A DNA stretch of 64,000 nucleotides from Streptomyces sp. NRRL S-455 (lineage in GTDB: Bacteria; Actinomycetota; Actinomycetes; Streptomycetales; Streptomycetaceae): assembly GCF_000717875.1 (NCBI RefSeq), contig NZ_JOCT01000016.1, forward strand, positions 62,001 to 126,000, read 5' to 3'. Below are positions 27,475 through 35,792 of the stretch, piece by piece. The notes beneath the pieces are model-generated. The model did not search any database. It was given only the letters and a program-made list of their open reading frames with translations, and was not told the DNA's origin. The position numbers and the translations under genes are program-made. Position 1 is the first letter of the stretch, and each line of letters starts with the position of its first letter.

Positions 27475-27490
27475 TGTGACTTGAGTCACA
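27475..27490. promoter_or_regulatory. Crp/Vfr-type palindrome upstream of cdgB
   Basis: TGTGACTTGAGTCACA is a perfect TGTGA-N6-TCACA site (7-bp arms around TG) and fits the Streptomyces Crp core GTG-N6-GNCAC. It lies 137 bp upstream of the cdgB start. Confidence 0.65.
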
Positions 27491-27505
27491 AGGGGCATGA
27501 ATTGT

Positions 27506-27518
27506 TGACCCTGTGTAC
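27506..27518. promoter_or_regulatory. BldD box upstream of cdgB
   Basis: TGACCCTGTGTAC matches the BldD consensus (TNACNC-A/T-GNGTNA) at all but the last position. BldD is known to repress cdgB in S. coelicolor. Confidence 0.6.
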
Positions 27519-27627
27519 CGAGTGGGCAGCGCGCTGTGATTCAGTGGCGGGGAAGCTGCCAGGACGATACGCCGATGAGAACCCTTGATTCTTGATTCGC
27601 TGCGAGGTACTCGGGGGGAGGGCGAGC

Positions 27628-29289
27628 ATGGAGACCGAGTCGGAGCCGTACGTCCGTCTTGCGTCCCTGCGGCAACTGCACCAGGTCATGGCCGACATGA
27701 ACACGGCCCGCAGCCTGGCGGACACACTGCAGACCGTCGCGGAGGGCGTCGTCGCCGCCCTCGGGTACGAGCTGGCGTGCGTGAACCTCGTCCGGCCGGA
27801 CGGCGATCTCGTCGTCGCCGCCTTCGCCGGGAACCCCGCCGCCGAGGCCCTCATCACCGGCCGCGTCGGTTCGCGCGAGTCCTGGGACCGCCGCCTGAAC
27901 ATGGGCGAGCACTGGGGCGACCTGGTGTTCATACCGCACACCGAGGGCTGGGTCCTCGACGACGACGACGTCCCGCAGTGGTACACCGACGGCCCGGCCC
28001 CCCGCTTCGAGGACGAGTGGCACCCGGCCGACCGGCTCTTCGCGCCCATGTACGCGCCCGCTCCGAAGGGCAGCGGGACGTGCGGCGAGCTGATCGGCGT
28101 GCTGTCCGTGGACCGGCCGCGCAACGGTCGCCGCCCCGGCGCGTGGGGCCGCGAGGCGCTCCAGATGTACGCCTTCCAGGCCGCCATCGCGATCAGCAAC
28201 GCCCGGCTGCGCGCCAACATGCAGCGCGCCCTGGTCCGGCTGGAGCGCGAGCAGCAGGCGCTGCGGGCCAGCGAGGAGAGCTTCCGGCAGGCCTTCGAGT
28301 ACGCCCCCTCCGGCATGGCCATCGCCGAGATGGGCGGCGACCAGCACGGCCGGATCCTGCGCACCAACGACGCCCTGTGCCGGCTGCTGGGCCGGCCCGC
28401 CTCCGCGATGCGCCGCTACTCGTTCTCCGACCTGGTCCACCCCGAGGACATAGGCACGCTCCTGCGGACCTCGGCGGAGGGCGGCCGGGCCGAGCTCCGC
28501 CTCGGCCGTCGCGACGGCACGTACGTCTGGGTCAGCCTGCGCAACAGCGTCGTCGCGGACGCCGCCGACGGGCCCCGCTTCCTCCTCACCCACGTCGAGG
28601 ACATCGAGGAGCGCAAACGCCGCGAGCTCCAGCTCGCCCACCGCGCCTCGCACGACTCGCTCACCGGCCTGCCGAACTCCGCCGAGCTGCGCTCCCGCCT
28701 GTCCGCCCGGCTGTGCCGGCGCGCCGCGCCCCTGCACCCCGCCGTCGCCGAGTCCCACGACGCGGCGTACGGCCACCCCGCCTTCGACGCGGTCGGCCAG
28801 GGCTTCGACTTCGGGCCGGGCGCCGAGCCGTACGACGCCTACGACCACCATGTGCACACCGTCGCCCCGGACGGCGACCACGACGACGGCACCAAGGGCC
28901 TCGCCGTGCTCTTCTGCGACCTCGACGGCTTCAAGTCGATCAACGACCGGTTCGGGCACAACGCGGGTGACGCGGTCCTCATCGAGGTCGCCCGGCGGCT
29001 GAGCAACGGCGTCCGGGACGGCGACACCGTCGCCCGGCTCGGGGGTGACGAATTCGTCATCCTCGCCGACGGGCTCGGTCGCGCCGACGCGCAGGACCTC
29101 GCGGTCCGCCTCCGCAACGAGATCATCCAGCCGATCCGCGCCGAGGGCCGGGCCGTCCGGGTGGGCGCCAGCTTCGGCATCGGATGGGCACACTGTGGAA
29201 TGACGGCGGACGAAGTGTTGAAATCCGCTGACGAGCGGATGTACGTCGAGAAACGATCTCGTCCCAAACAACACAGACGAGCTGGGTGA
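27628..29289 (+). CDS. cdgB: GAF-PAS-GGDEF diguanylate cyclase CdgB
   Basis: The protein has 553 residues: an N-terminal GAF domain (about 5-195), a PAS/PAC pair (about 215-335, ending THVEDIEERKRRE), and a GGDEF domain with RLGGDEFVILADG near residue 475. The intact GGDEF motif and FCDLDGFKSINDRFGHN predict cyclic-di-GMP synthesis. No EAL domain is present, unlike CdgA or RmdA. c-di-GMP loads BldD to hold back sporulation. The start at 27628 follows a G-rich GGGGGGAGGG SD; an upstream in-frame ATG is less likely. Crp- and BldD-like sites precede it. A 60-residue polar insert separates the first GGDEF strand from the rest. Confidence 0.92.
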   Translation: METESEPYVRLASLRQLHQVMADMNTARSLADTLQTVAEGVVAALGYELACVNLVRPDGDLVVAAFAGNPAAEALITGRVGSRESWDRRLNMGEHWGDLVFIPHTEGWVLDDDDVPQWYTDGPAPRFEDEWHPADRLFAPMYAPAPKGSGTCGELIGVLSVDRPRNGRRPGAWGREALQMYAFQAAIAISNARLRANMQRALVRLEREQQALRASEESFRQAFEYAPSGMAIAEMGGDQHGRILRTNDALCRLLGRPASAMRRYSFSDLVHPEDIGTLLRTSAEGGRAELRLGRRDGTYVWVSLRNSVVADAADGPRFLLTHVEDIEERKRRELQLAHRASHDSLTGLPNSAELRSRLSARLCRRAAPLHPAVAESHDAAYGHPAFDAVGQGFDFGPGAEPYDAYDHHVHTVAPDGDHDDGTKGLAVLFCDLDGFKSINDRFGHNAGDAVLIEVARRLSNGVRDGDTVARLGGDEFVILADGLGRADAQDLAVRLRNEIIQPIRAEGRAVRVGASFGIGWAHCGMTADEVLKSADERMYVEKRSRPKQHRRAG

Positions 29290-29405
29290 ACCCCTGGTCA
29301 GCGAGCACGTGCGGTCTGAGTCACCCGTTTGGGTCACTCGGAGCGGGTAGGCTCGCGTTCTCGACTCGTACATCTTCTGCACCGCATGACTGAGGAGACC
29401 TAGGG

Positions 29406-30344
29406 ATGACGCCCGGCAACAACGGCGCGAGCACGCCCGAGGACGACGACCCGTTCGGCTACCTCTACGCCGACGGTCAGGCCAACGGGGCCCAGCCGCC
29501 GTCCGGGGGCTACGGCTACCCGAACTCGGTCAACCGGGTGCGTGCGGTCGGCACACGCCAGTACGGCCAGCAGGCGCAGGGCGGACAGACGGCGGCCTAC
29601 GCGCAGGCCCCGCGGCAGCAGAGCGCCTACGGCCAGCCGAACGCGCACTACGCGGCGCCGGAGACGCTCCCCGGCGGTGCTCCCGCCGCCCAGCAGCAGA
29701 TGCCGGCGGGCGGCGGTGGCGGCGGCCGGGGCGGCCGCGGCCCCAACACCAAGGGCCTGCTGATCGGCGCGATCGCGGTCGTCGCCGCGGTCGTGATCGG
29801 CATCGGCGTGGCCATGGTCGGCGGCGACAAGGACAAGGACGAGCCCGACAACCAGGCCAAGCCGGGGCCGACCCAGTCCCAGGCGTCGAAGCCGAGCCCG
29901 TCGAGCACCAAGGGCGGCGAAAGCGAGGTCGAGCTTCCGAAGGCCGACGCCAAGACGCTGCGGCTCGGGCCCGGCGTTTCGACGGCGTCGGACATCAAGG
30001 GCTCGAAGGCCGAGGGCGGCGTCTATGTGACGGGCTTCAACCATGTCGGCGCCAAGGTGACCTGGACGGTCAACGGCATCGAGAAGGCAGGCGACTACCG
30101 GCTGTACGCCCGCTACAGCATTCCCGGTGTCGACGCCAATGCGACGCTGCTGGTGAACGGCAAGGCGAACACCCAGCCCATGGGTCTGAAGAACTTCATC
30201 AACTCACCGAAGGGCGACTGGGAAAAGGGCTGGCAGACGTCCTGGGCTCCGGTCGCCCTGACCAAGGGCACCAACACGATCGAGCTTGCCTGCAACGACG
30301 GCAATCAGTGTGACGCGATCCTCGACCAACTCTGGGTGCAGTAG
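29406..30344 (+). CDS. Single-pass membrane protein with C-terminal carbohydrate-binding-like domain
   Basis: The 312 residues comprise a cytoplasmic Gln/Gly/Tyr/Ala-rich region (1-115), a Gly-rich basic stretch (GGGGGGRGGRG), one membrane helix (about 117-138), a Pro/Ser/Lys linker (about 145-180), and an external beta-sandwich (about 185-312) with GGVYVTGFNHVGAKVTW, YRLYARYSIPGVDAN and TNTIELACNDGNQCDAI. The last domain resembles CBM35/CBM6-like modules with paired Cys. It may bind cell-wall or extracellular glycans. GAGGAG SD present. Function unproven. Confidence 0.8.
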   Translation: MTPGNNGASTPEDDDPFGYLYADGQANGAQPPSGGYGYPNSVNRVRAVGTRQYGQQAQGGQTAAYAQAPRQQSAYGQPNAHYAAPETLPGGAPAAQQQMPAGGGGGGRGGRGPNTKGLLIGAIAVVAAVVIGIGVAMVGGDKDKDEPDNQAKPGPTQSQASKPSPSSTKGGESEVELPKADAKTLRLGPGVSTASDIKGSKAEGGVYVTGFNHVGAKVTWTVNGIEKAGDYRLYARYSIPGVDANATLLVNGKANTQPMGLKNFINSPKGDWEKGWQTSWAPVALTKGTNTIELACNDGNQCDAILDQLWVQ

Positions 30345-30359
30345 GGCTCGGACAGCGGA

Positions 30360-30388
30360 ACGGTCCGCCGGCACATCCGGCGGACCGT
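30360..30388. terminator. Bidirectional terminator hairpin
   Basis: A perfect 12-bp stem (30360-30371 with 30377-30388) and CACAT loop lie between convergent genes. Confidence 0.85.
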
Positions 30389-30408
30389 CCTCGTGAAACT
30401 ACGCGGCA

Positions 30409-30765
30409 CTAACCTCCGTAGACCCCAATGCCGGTAACGGTGCCACGGGTGTCGTCCGAGTAGGTGTGCGGCTTCAGAGTGACCAGCTTGGTGCCGACTC
30501 CGCAGCCAGTGCCAGGCGTGATGTGCCAGAACTCGATGCGGTAGGACGTCTGGTTCGAGACGGACCGGGCAGTGGTGAAGGTCTCGCAGCCGGGTGTTAC
30601 GGAGAGGACGGTCCTGGTCCCGGTCCTGTTCTTCCCCGACCATCCGCAGACCTTCCCTTGCGGGCAGGTCTTGGGGTCGGCCGCCGCAGCCGGTGTGGTG
30701 AAAACGCCGGTCAGCAACGCGCCGACCACAGCCCCCGTCGTCAGGCTTTTCTTGAGCATGCTCAT
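30409..30765 (-). CDS. Secreted peptidase-inhibitor family I36-like protein
   Basis: The 118 residues have a clear signal peptide (MSMLKKSLTTGAVVGALLTG, cleavage after AAAA near residue 29). The mature part has four Cys (KTCPQGKVCGW, PGCETF, GTGCGVG) and a crystallin-like beta pattern as in the I36 (SMPI-like) family. It is probably secreted. Its GC content is below that of the neighbours and the upstream 60 bp are A/T-rich, so the gene may be acquired. SD GGGGAG precedes the ATG. Confidence 0.75.
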   Translation of the reverse strand: MSMLKKSLTTGAVVGALLTGVFTTPAAAADPKTCPQGKVCGWSGKNRTGTRTVLSVTPGCETFTTARSVSNQTSYRIEFWHITPGTGCGVGTKLVTLKPHTYSDDTRGTVTGIGVYGG

Positions 30766-30836
30766 ATGAGCTCCCCTTGCATTTTGCGGTGCTGGTCATG
30801 CACCGAACAAATGATCATTAGATCAGGCGACCGACT

Positions 30837-31766
30837 TCAAGCCGCCGACGCCTCGCCGGTCACCGTCACGCGTCCCAGCAGCTTTTCGTACGTCGCCCGG
30901 TCGAACTCTCCCGCTGCGGGTGCCGGGACCGTCGCCGCGGACAGGGCGGTCGCCCGGGTCAGGCGGTCCGGCCAGGGGAGGCGTTCGATCAGGCCCGAAA
31001 GGAGGCCCGCGACCGCCGAGTCGCCGGCGCCTGTCGGGTTGCCCCGTACGGGGCTCGGCGGGGTGGCGTGCCAGCGGCCTTCTCGGGTCAGGGCCAGGAG
31101 GCCATCGGGGCCGAGGGACGCGACCACCGCGCCCGCGCCCCGGCGGCGGGCGTCCTGGGTCGCGCGCAGGGGGTCGTGGGAGCCGGTCAGTTCCGCCAGT
31201 TCGTCGGCGTTGGGCTTGATGATGTCGGGGCGGGCCGCGACGCCCCGCCGCAGGGGTTCGCCGCTGGTGTCGAGGAGGACCGGGACGCCGGCCGACCGGG
31301 CTGTCCGGACCAGGCCCGCGTACGCGCCGACCGGGACGCCCGGGGGAAGGCTGCCGCACAGGGCAACCGCTGAGGCGGCGGGGATCAGGTCCTCGTAGAC
31401 CTCCACGAAGGCCGACCATTCGGCGGGCGTGATCGTCGGGCCGGGCTCGTTGAGCTGGGTGGTGTCGCCGGTCCGGTCGTCGACCACGGCTATCGTGCGG
31501 CGGGTCGGGCCCGTGACGGGCACCAGCGCGTCCACCACGCCGGGCACGCCGGCGAGCCGCTCCTGTACGACCTGGCCCGTCGCCCCGCCCGTGAACCCGG
31601 TCACCGTCACCTCGTGGCCGAGGGCCGCCAGGACCCGGGCCACGTTGACGCCCTTGCCGCCGGGGCGTTCGGTCACCTCGGAGACGCGGTGGGAGGTGTG
31701 CGGCCTGAGGGACCGAATGCGGTAGGTGATGTCGAGAGCGGTGTTCAGCGTGACCGTGAGGATCAC
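30837..31766 (-). CDS. PfkB-family hexose kinase (1-phosphofructokinase/tagatose-6-phosphate type)
   Basis: The 309-residue ribokinase-fold enzyme starts (GTG) with ILTVTLNTALDITYRI. It has PGGKGVNVARVLAALG (first PfkB signature) and NPTGAGDSAVAG (second signature, catalytic Asp near residue 258). It belongs to the 1-phosphofructokinase/tagatose-6-P kinase branch (TLN-x-A-x-D opening). It sits 116 bp downstream of nagA in the same orientation, so it may act on a sugar phosphate derived from amino-sugar catabolism; this is inference. Confidence 0.88.
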   Translation of the reverse strand: MILTVTLNTALDITYRIRSLRPHTSHRVSEVTERPGGKGVNVARVLAALGHEVTVTGFTGGATGQVVQERLAGVPGVVDALVPVTGPTRRTIAVVDDRTGDTTQLNEPGPTITPAEWSAFVEVYEDLIPAASAVALCGSLPPGVPVGAYAGLVRTARSAGVPVLLDTSGEPLRRGVAARPDIIKPNADELAELTGSHDPLRATQDARRRGAGAVVASLGPDGLLALTREGRWHATPPSPVRGNPTGAGDSAVAGLLSGLIERLPWPDRLTRATALSAATVPAPAAGEFDRATYEKLLGRVTVTGEASAA

Positions 31767-31882
31767 CTGGGCCGACCTCCCCCCGGACGTGCTTGTTGCC
31801 GTGAACGTTCCCTGATCATGCCAAAGAGACGGCGGTCGGCCCAGTCCTGGAGTCGGCCGCCGTCACTCGACTGCGGGACGGA

Positions 31883-33112
31883 TCAGCCCAGTTGGGGAGC
31901 GACCACCCATTCGCCGCGGCGCATGACGCCCTTCAGGTCGTACGCGGCGTCCAGCAGGACCAGGTCCGCGTCCTTGCCGGGTTCCAGGGAGCCGATCCGG
32001 TCGGACATGCCGAGCAGGCGGGCGGGGGTCGCCGAGAGTGCCCGCACCGCGTCCTCGACGGACAGGCCGTCGACCGTGACCGCTCGCTTGAACGCGCGGT
32101 CCAGGGTGAGGGTGGAACCGGCGATGGTGCCGTCCGACGCCAGCCGGGCCACGCCGTCGGCGACCTCCACCTCCAGCGGGCCGAGCCAGTAGCGGCCGTC
32201 GCCGAAACCGGCCGCGTCCATGGCGTCGGTGATGAACGCGACCCGGTCGGCGCCCGCGCGGTGGAAGGCCAGCTGGAGGGCGGCGGGGTGGAGGTGGGTG
32301 CCGTCGTTGACCAGCTCGACCGTGATCCGGTCGTCCTCCAGGAGAGCGGCGATGGGGCCGGGGGAGCGGTGGCCGAGCGGTGGCATCGCGTTGAAGAGGT
32401 GGGTGGCGACCGTGGCGCCCGCGTCGATGGCCGAGACGGTCTGCTCGTACGTGGCGTCGGTGTGGCCGATCGCCGCGATCACGCCGTGCTCGGCCAGAAG
32501 GCGTACCGAGTCCAGGCCGCCGGGCAGCTCCGTGGCCAGCGTGAGCATCTTCGCCTGGCCCCGGGCCGCGTCGAGCAGTGTGCGGACCTCCGCGGGGTGC
32601 GGGTCGCGCAGGAGGTCCTCGGCGTGGGCGCCCTTGCGGCAGGGGGAGATGAACGGGCCCTCGAAGTGGATGCCGGCGATCTCGCCCTGCTCGGCGAGTT
32701 CGCTCAGCAGGCCCGCGCGCCGGGTGAGGAAGTCCATGTCACCGGTGACGGTGGAGGTGAGCAGGGTGGTCGTGCCGTGCTCGCGGTGCGTGTGGATGCC
32801 CTTGAGGATGTCGTCGACCGACCCGGAGGTGAAGGAGGCTCCGCCTCCGCCGTGGTTGTGGAGGTCGACGAAGCCGGGGACGACGTAGTGGCCGGTGACG
32901 TCGATGGCCTGGGCGTTCTGCGGGGCCGTGTGGCCGATGCGGGTGCCGTCGATGACCAACTGCCCGTTGTGGACCGTTTCTGCGGGGAGGACCACTGTCG
33001 CACCGGTCAGCACCGTGGGCTGTCCGGCCGTCGCGGGGTGCGTGGGGGCTGATCGCGCTCCGCGGCGGAGCCGCATATCGACGCTGTCCCGCGCCCCTGG
33101 GGTATCGGTCAT
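31883..33112 (-). CDS. nagA: N-acetylglucosamine-6-phosphate deacetylase
   Basis: The enzyme has 409 residues and an amidohydrolase barrel: FVDLHNHGGGG (metal-site His pair, near residue 87), the metal-ligand Glu in GIHFEGPFISP, AIGHTDATYE, HLFNAMPPL and the catalytic Asp in ITDAMDAAG. It converts GlcNAc-6-P to GlcN-6-P. The ATG at 33112 overlaps the nagK stop, so the pair is coupled. Residues 5-24 are encoded by a copy of an interspersed repeat (33041-33100), giving an odd Arg/Ala-rich N-terminus; the enzyme proper begins near VLTGATVVLP. A DasR-like site lies upstream of nagK. Confidence 0.93.
   Translation of the reverse strand: MTDTPGARDSVDMRLRRGARSAPTHPATAGQPTVLTGATVVLPAETVHNGQLVIDGTRIGHTAPQNAQAIDVTGHYVVPGFVDLHNHGGGGASFTSGSVDDILKGIHTHREHGTTTLLTSTVTGDMDFLTRRAGLLSELAEQGEIAGIHFEGPFISPCRKGAHAEDLLRDPHPAEVRTLLDAARGQAKMLTLATELPGGLDSVRLLAEHGVIAAIGHTDATYEQTVSAIDAGATVATHLFNAMPPLGHRSPGPIAALLEDDRITVELVNDGTHLHPAALQLAFHRAGADRVAFITDAMDAAGFGDGRYWLGPLEVEVADGVARLASDGTIAGSTLTLDRAFKRAVTVDGLSVEDAVRALSATPARLLGMSDRIGSLEPGKDADLVLLDAAYDLKGVMRRGEWVVAPQLG
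33041..33100. repeat. Interspersed palindromic repeat, copy 4, inside nagA 5' codons
   Basis: The plus-strand sequence contains GGGGGCTGATCGCG, CGCGGCGGAGCCGCATATCG and CCCGCGCCCCT, parallel to the copy at 24871. It is translated antisense as nagA residues 5-24. Confidence 0.65.
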
Positions 33113-34053
33113 CAGGGAGTTACCTCCATGCGGTCGGTTCGGTCGAGGAGATCCCAGGCCAGGAGCCCGGCGCCCAGACATCCGGCCGCGTCCCCCAGCG
33201 CCGCGGGGACGATCGGCGGCTGTTTCTGGAAGGTGACGCGGCTGCGGATCGCTTCCCGCAGGGGTGTGAAGAGGGTTTCGCCCGCCTCCGCCAGCCCGCC
33301 GCCGATGATCAGGGTGCGCGGGTCCAGCAGGGTCAGGGCGGTGACCAGGCCGTCGGCCAGGGCGTCCACCGCCTCCTGCCAGACCGCCCGGGCCTTCGGG
33401 TCGCCGGAGTCGACGGCTTTCGCGCAGTCCGCCGCGTCGGTGTCCGGGACGCCGGTGGCCGTCGCCCAGGCCTCGCTCACGGCCGCCGCCGACGCGAAGC
33501 GTTCCAGGCAGCCGCGCTGGCCGCACGGGCAGGCGGCGCCGCCGGGGCGTACGACGATGTGCCCGATCTCGCCCGCGAAGCCGTGCGCGCCCGCCTCCAC
33601 CCGGCCGTCGACGCCGATGGCGCCCGCGATGCCGGTGCCCAGCGCCACGAACAGGAACCGGTCGGCGCCCCGGCCCGCGCCGACCCGGCCCTCGGCGAGG
33701 CCGCCGGTGCGTACGTCGTGGCCCAGGGTGACCGGGACGCCCAGCCGCTCCGCCAGGAGTTCCCGCAGGGGGACGTCGCGCCAGCCGAGGTTCGCCGCGT
33801 AGACGGCGATGCCGCGCGCCTCGTCGACGATGCCGGGCACGGCCACCCCGGCCGCCTCGGCGGGCGTGCCGAAGTGCTCGGCGCCGTACGCGCGCAGCTC
33901 GGCGGCGAAGTCGAGGATGCCCGCGACGACGGCCTCCGGGCCCTGCTCGCGTCCGGTGGCCCGGCGGGCCCGGTGCAGCACGGCGCCTTCCGGCCCGGCC
34001 AGCGCGGCCTTCATCCCGGTGCCGCCCACGTCGAGGGCGATGACATGTCTCAC
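33112..34053 (-). CDS. nagK: ROK-family N-acetylglucosamine kinase
   Basis: The 313-residue sugar kinase has the phosphate-binding loop IALDVGGTGMKAAL (residues 4-17), a second phosphate loop VALGTGIAGAIGVDG, the ROK HGFAGEIGHIVV block with catalytic Glu/His near residue 155, and the zinc cluster CPCGQRGCLE (about 174-183). It phosphorylates cytoplasmic GlcNAc, feeding NagA. It is translated just before nagA with a one-base overlap. The GTG start lacks an SD. Two DasR-like palindromes lie 31-61 bp upstream. ManNAc or glucose kinase activity cannot be excluded, but the nagA partner favours GlcNAc. Confidence 0.9.
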   Translation of the reverse strand: MRHVIALDVGGTGMKAALAGPEGAVLHRARRATGREQGPEAVVAGILDFAAELRAYGAEHFGTPAEAAGVAVPGIVDEARGIAVYAANLGWRDVPLRELLAERLGVPVTLGHDVRTGGLAEGRVGAGRGADRFLFVALGTGIAGAIGVDGRVEAGAHGFAGEIGHIVVRPGGAACPCGQRGCLERFASAAAVSEAWATATGVPDTDAADCAKAVDSGDPKARAVWQEAVDALADGLVTALTLLDPRTLIIGGGLAEAGETLFTPLREAIRSRVTFQKQPPIVPAALGDAAGCLGAGLLAWDLLDRTDRMEVTP

Positions 34054-34083
34054 GGAGAACAGTGTGACCCGGAGACCCGCGAG

Positions 34084-34114
34084 AGGTCTAGTCCACTCAC
34101 GTGGTGTAGACCTT
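34084..34114. promoter_or_regulatory. Pair of DasR-like operators (dre) between nagK and sugar-binding gene
   Basis: Site one is AGGTCTAGTCCACT (34084-34097), site two ACGTGGTGTAGACCTT (34099-34114). Each matches the dre core TGGTCTAGACCA at 10 of 12 positions. They sit midway between the divergent starts of nagK and the binding-protein gene. DasR control of nagKA is established in S. coelicolor. Confidence 0.75.
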
Positions 34115-34192
34115 ATTCCGAATATCGAAAAGTTTCGGTGGCGGCGACGTCACCGGTGTGGGCGGCGACGCCAGGGTTGGGGAAGAGCAGCG

Positions 34193-35461
34193 GTGCAGCG
34201 GCGACGGATGGCAGGAACGATCGCGGTGGTGTCCGCGCTGGGCATGACGGCGGTCCTCGGCGGCTGCGGTATGACGGGCGGATCCGCCGACGTGACCCTG
34301 AAGCTGGTCGCCGCCGACTACGGCGACAGTGCCGCCAACAGCTCCCGGAAGTACTGGGGCAAGCTCGTGCGGGAGTACGAGGCCGAGCACCCGGACGTGA
34401 AGATCGACGTCAGCGTCTACTCCTGGAACGACGTCGACCGCAAGGTCAGGGAGATGGTCGCCGCCGGTGACCCGCCGGACATGGCGCAGATCGGCGCGTA
34501 CGCCGACTACGCGGCCCAGAACCAGCTCTACAAGGCCGACGACCTGCTCTCCATACCCACGCAGGCCGACTTCGTCGGGCAGCTGGCCACCGCCGGGCAG
34601 GTCAAGGGCGTGCAGTACGGCATGCCGTTCGCCTCCTCCACGCGCGTGCTCTTCTACAACAAGTCCCTCTTCGCCAAGGCCGGCATCACCCCGCCCGAGA
34701 CCTGGGAGGACCTGGCCGACGGTGCCGAGGCGCTCAAGGCCGAGGGGGTGAAGTACCCCTACGCGCTGCCCCTCGGCCCGGAGGAGGCGCAGGCCGAGAC
34801 CCTGCAGTGGATGCTCAGCGGAGGGGGCGGTTACACGGACACCGTCGGCAACTACGGCATCGACTCCCCGGCGAACACCGACACCTTCTCCTGGCTGAAG
34901 GACGAACTGGTCGGCAAGGACCTGACCGGGCCGGTCGCGCCCGGCGAGCTCAACCGGGCCGAGGCGTTCGCCGCCTTCGCGAAGGGCGAGGTCGGCATGC
35001 TCAACGGGCACCCGTCCCTGGCGAAGATCGCCGCCAGGAAGGGCGTCAAGTACGGCATGGTGCCGACGCCGGGCAAGGAGGGGGCGACCAGGTCCACGCT
35101 GGGCGTCGCCGACTGGATGACGGCCTTCAGCAAGAACGGCCACCGCGACCAGGTCGGTGACTTCCTCGACTTCGTCTACAGCGAGAAGAACGTGCTGGCC
35201 TTCTCCCGCGAGTACGACCTGCTGCCGGTCACCAGCTCCGCGTCCCGGACCATGGCCGCCTCCGGGCGGGACCGGCACCTCAAGACGTTCCTGGAGGAGC
35301 TGCCGGTCTCCGAGCTCTATCCGGTCGGCAAGACCTCCTGGGCCGGCGTCAGCGCCGAGGTGAAGCAGCAGATCGGCAAGGCGGTCGCCCCCGGCGTCAG
35401 CCCCTCGGCCGTCCTGGGCCGGCTGCAGGCGGCGGCGAGCCGGGCGGAGAGCGCGGAGTAG
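34193..35461 (+). CDS. Extracellular sugar-binding lipoprotein of an ABC importer
   Basis: The protein has 422 residues. A basic start (RRR) and hydrophobic segment end in the lipobox LGGC with Cys near residue 25. The mature part is a family 1 solute-binding protein: VTLKLVAADYGDS, DVKIDVSVYSWNDVD, PPDMAQIGAYADYA, VQYGMPFASSTRVLFYNK and EGVKYPYALPLG. No permease or ATPase gene follows, so it is an orphan; MsiK, encoded elsewhere in the window, would be the expected ATPase. Because it shares a dre-containing region with nagKA, GlcNAc or chito-oligosaccharides are plausible ligands. Confidence 0.88.
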   Translation: MQRRRMAGTIAVVSALGMTAVLGGCGMTGGSADVTLKLVAADYGDSAANSSRKYWGKLVREYEAEHPDVKIDVSVYSWNDVDRKVREMVAAGDPPDMAQIGAYADYAAQNQLYKADDLLSIPTQADFVGQLATAGQVKGVQYGMPFASSTRVLFYNKSLFAKAGITPPETWEDLADGAEALKAEGVKYPYALPLGPEEAQAETLQWMLSGGGGYTDTVGNYGIDSPANTDTFSWLKDELVGKDLTGPVAPGELNRAEAFAAFAKGEVGMLNGHPSLAKIAARKGVKYGMVPTPGKEGATRSTLGVADWMTAFSKNGHRDQVGDFLDFVYSEKNVLAFSREYDLLPVTSSASRTMAASGRDRHLKTFLEELPVSELYPVGKTSWAGVSAEVKQQIGKAVAPGVSPSAVLGRLQAAASRAESAE

Positions 35462-35496
35462 TCCCGCTGACGGTGGCGGGCGTTACGGTGCCGGGC

Positions 35497-35742
35497 ATGG
35501 AAGAGGAGCACGACGCGACGCGGCTCGGACCCGGGGAGCGGGACATCCTCGCGCTCGAACGCCGCGGTTTCCCCGGACCCGGAGCGAAGGAACGGGCCAT
35601 AAGGGAGGAGCTGGGGCTCGCCCCCGTGCGCTACTACCAGCTCCTGAACGCCCTGCTGGACGACCCGCGGGCCCTGGCCCACGACCCGGTGACGGTGAAC
35701 CGGCTGCGGCGGATACGGGAGAAGCGGCGGGCGGAACGCTGA
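35497..35742 (+). CDS. DUF3263 helix-turn-helix-like small protein
   Basis: The 81 residues are MEEEHDATRLGPGERDILAL followed by RRGFPGPGAKERAIREELGLAPVRYYQLLNALL as separate segments. This is the DUF3263 pattern of actinobacteria: a short helical bundle with a sigma-70 region-4-like or HTH look (VRYYQLLNALLDDPRAL). It may bind DNA; no function is established. The start at 35497 is chosen because a -10-like TACGGT ends seven bases before it with no SD, implying a leaderless mRNA. Confidence 0.82.
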   Translation: MEEEHDATRLGPGERDILALERRGFPGPGAKERAIREELGLAPVRYYQLLNALLDDPRALAHDPVTVNRLRRIREKRRAER

Positions 35743-35766
35743 GGACGGTGGGGACGTACGGTCACC

Positions 35767-35788
35767 GTCCCTGACGACCGTCAGGGAC
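35767..35788. terminator. Terminator hairpin between convergent genes
   Basis: A 10-bp inverted repeat (35767-35776 with 35779-35788) has a very tight loop. It follows another 8-bp inverted repeat (35743-35750 with 35763-35770) just after the DUF3263 stop. Confidence 0.6.
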
Positions 35789-35792
35789 GCCA

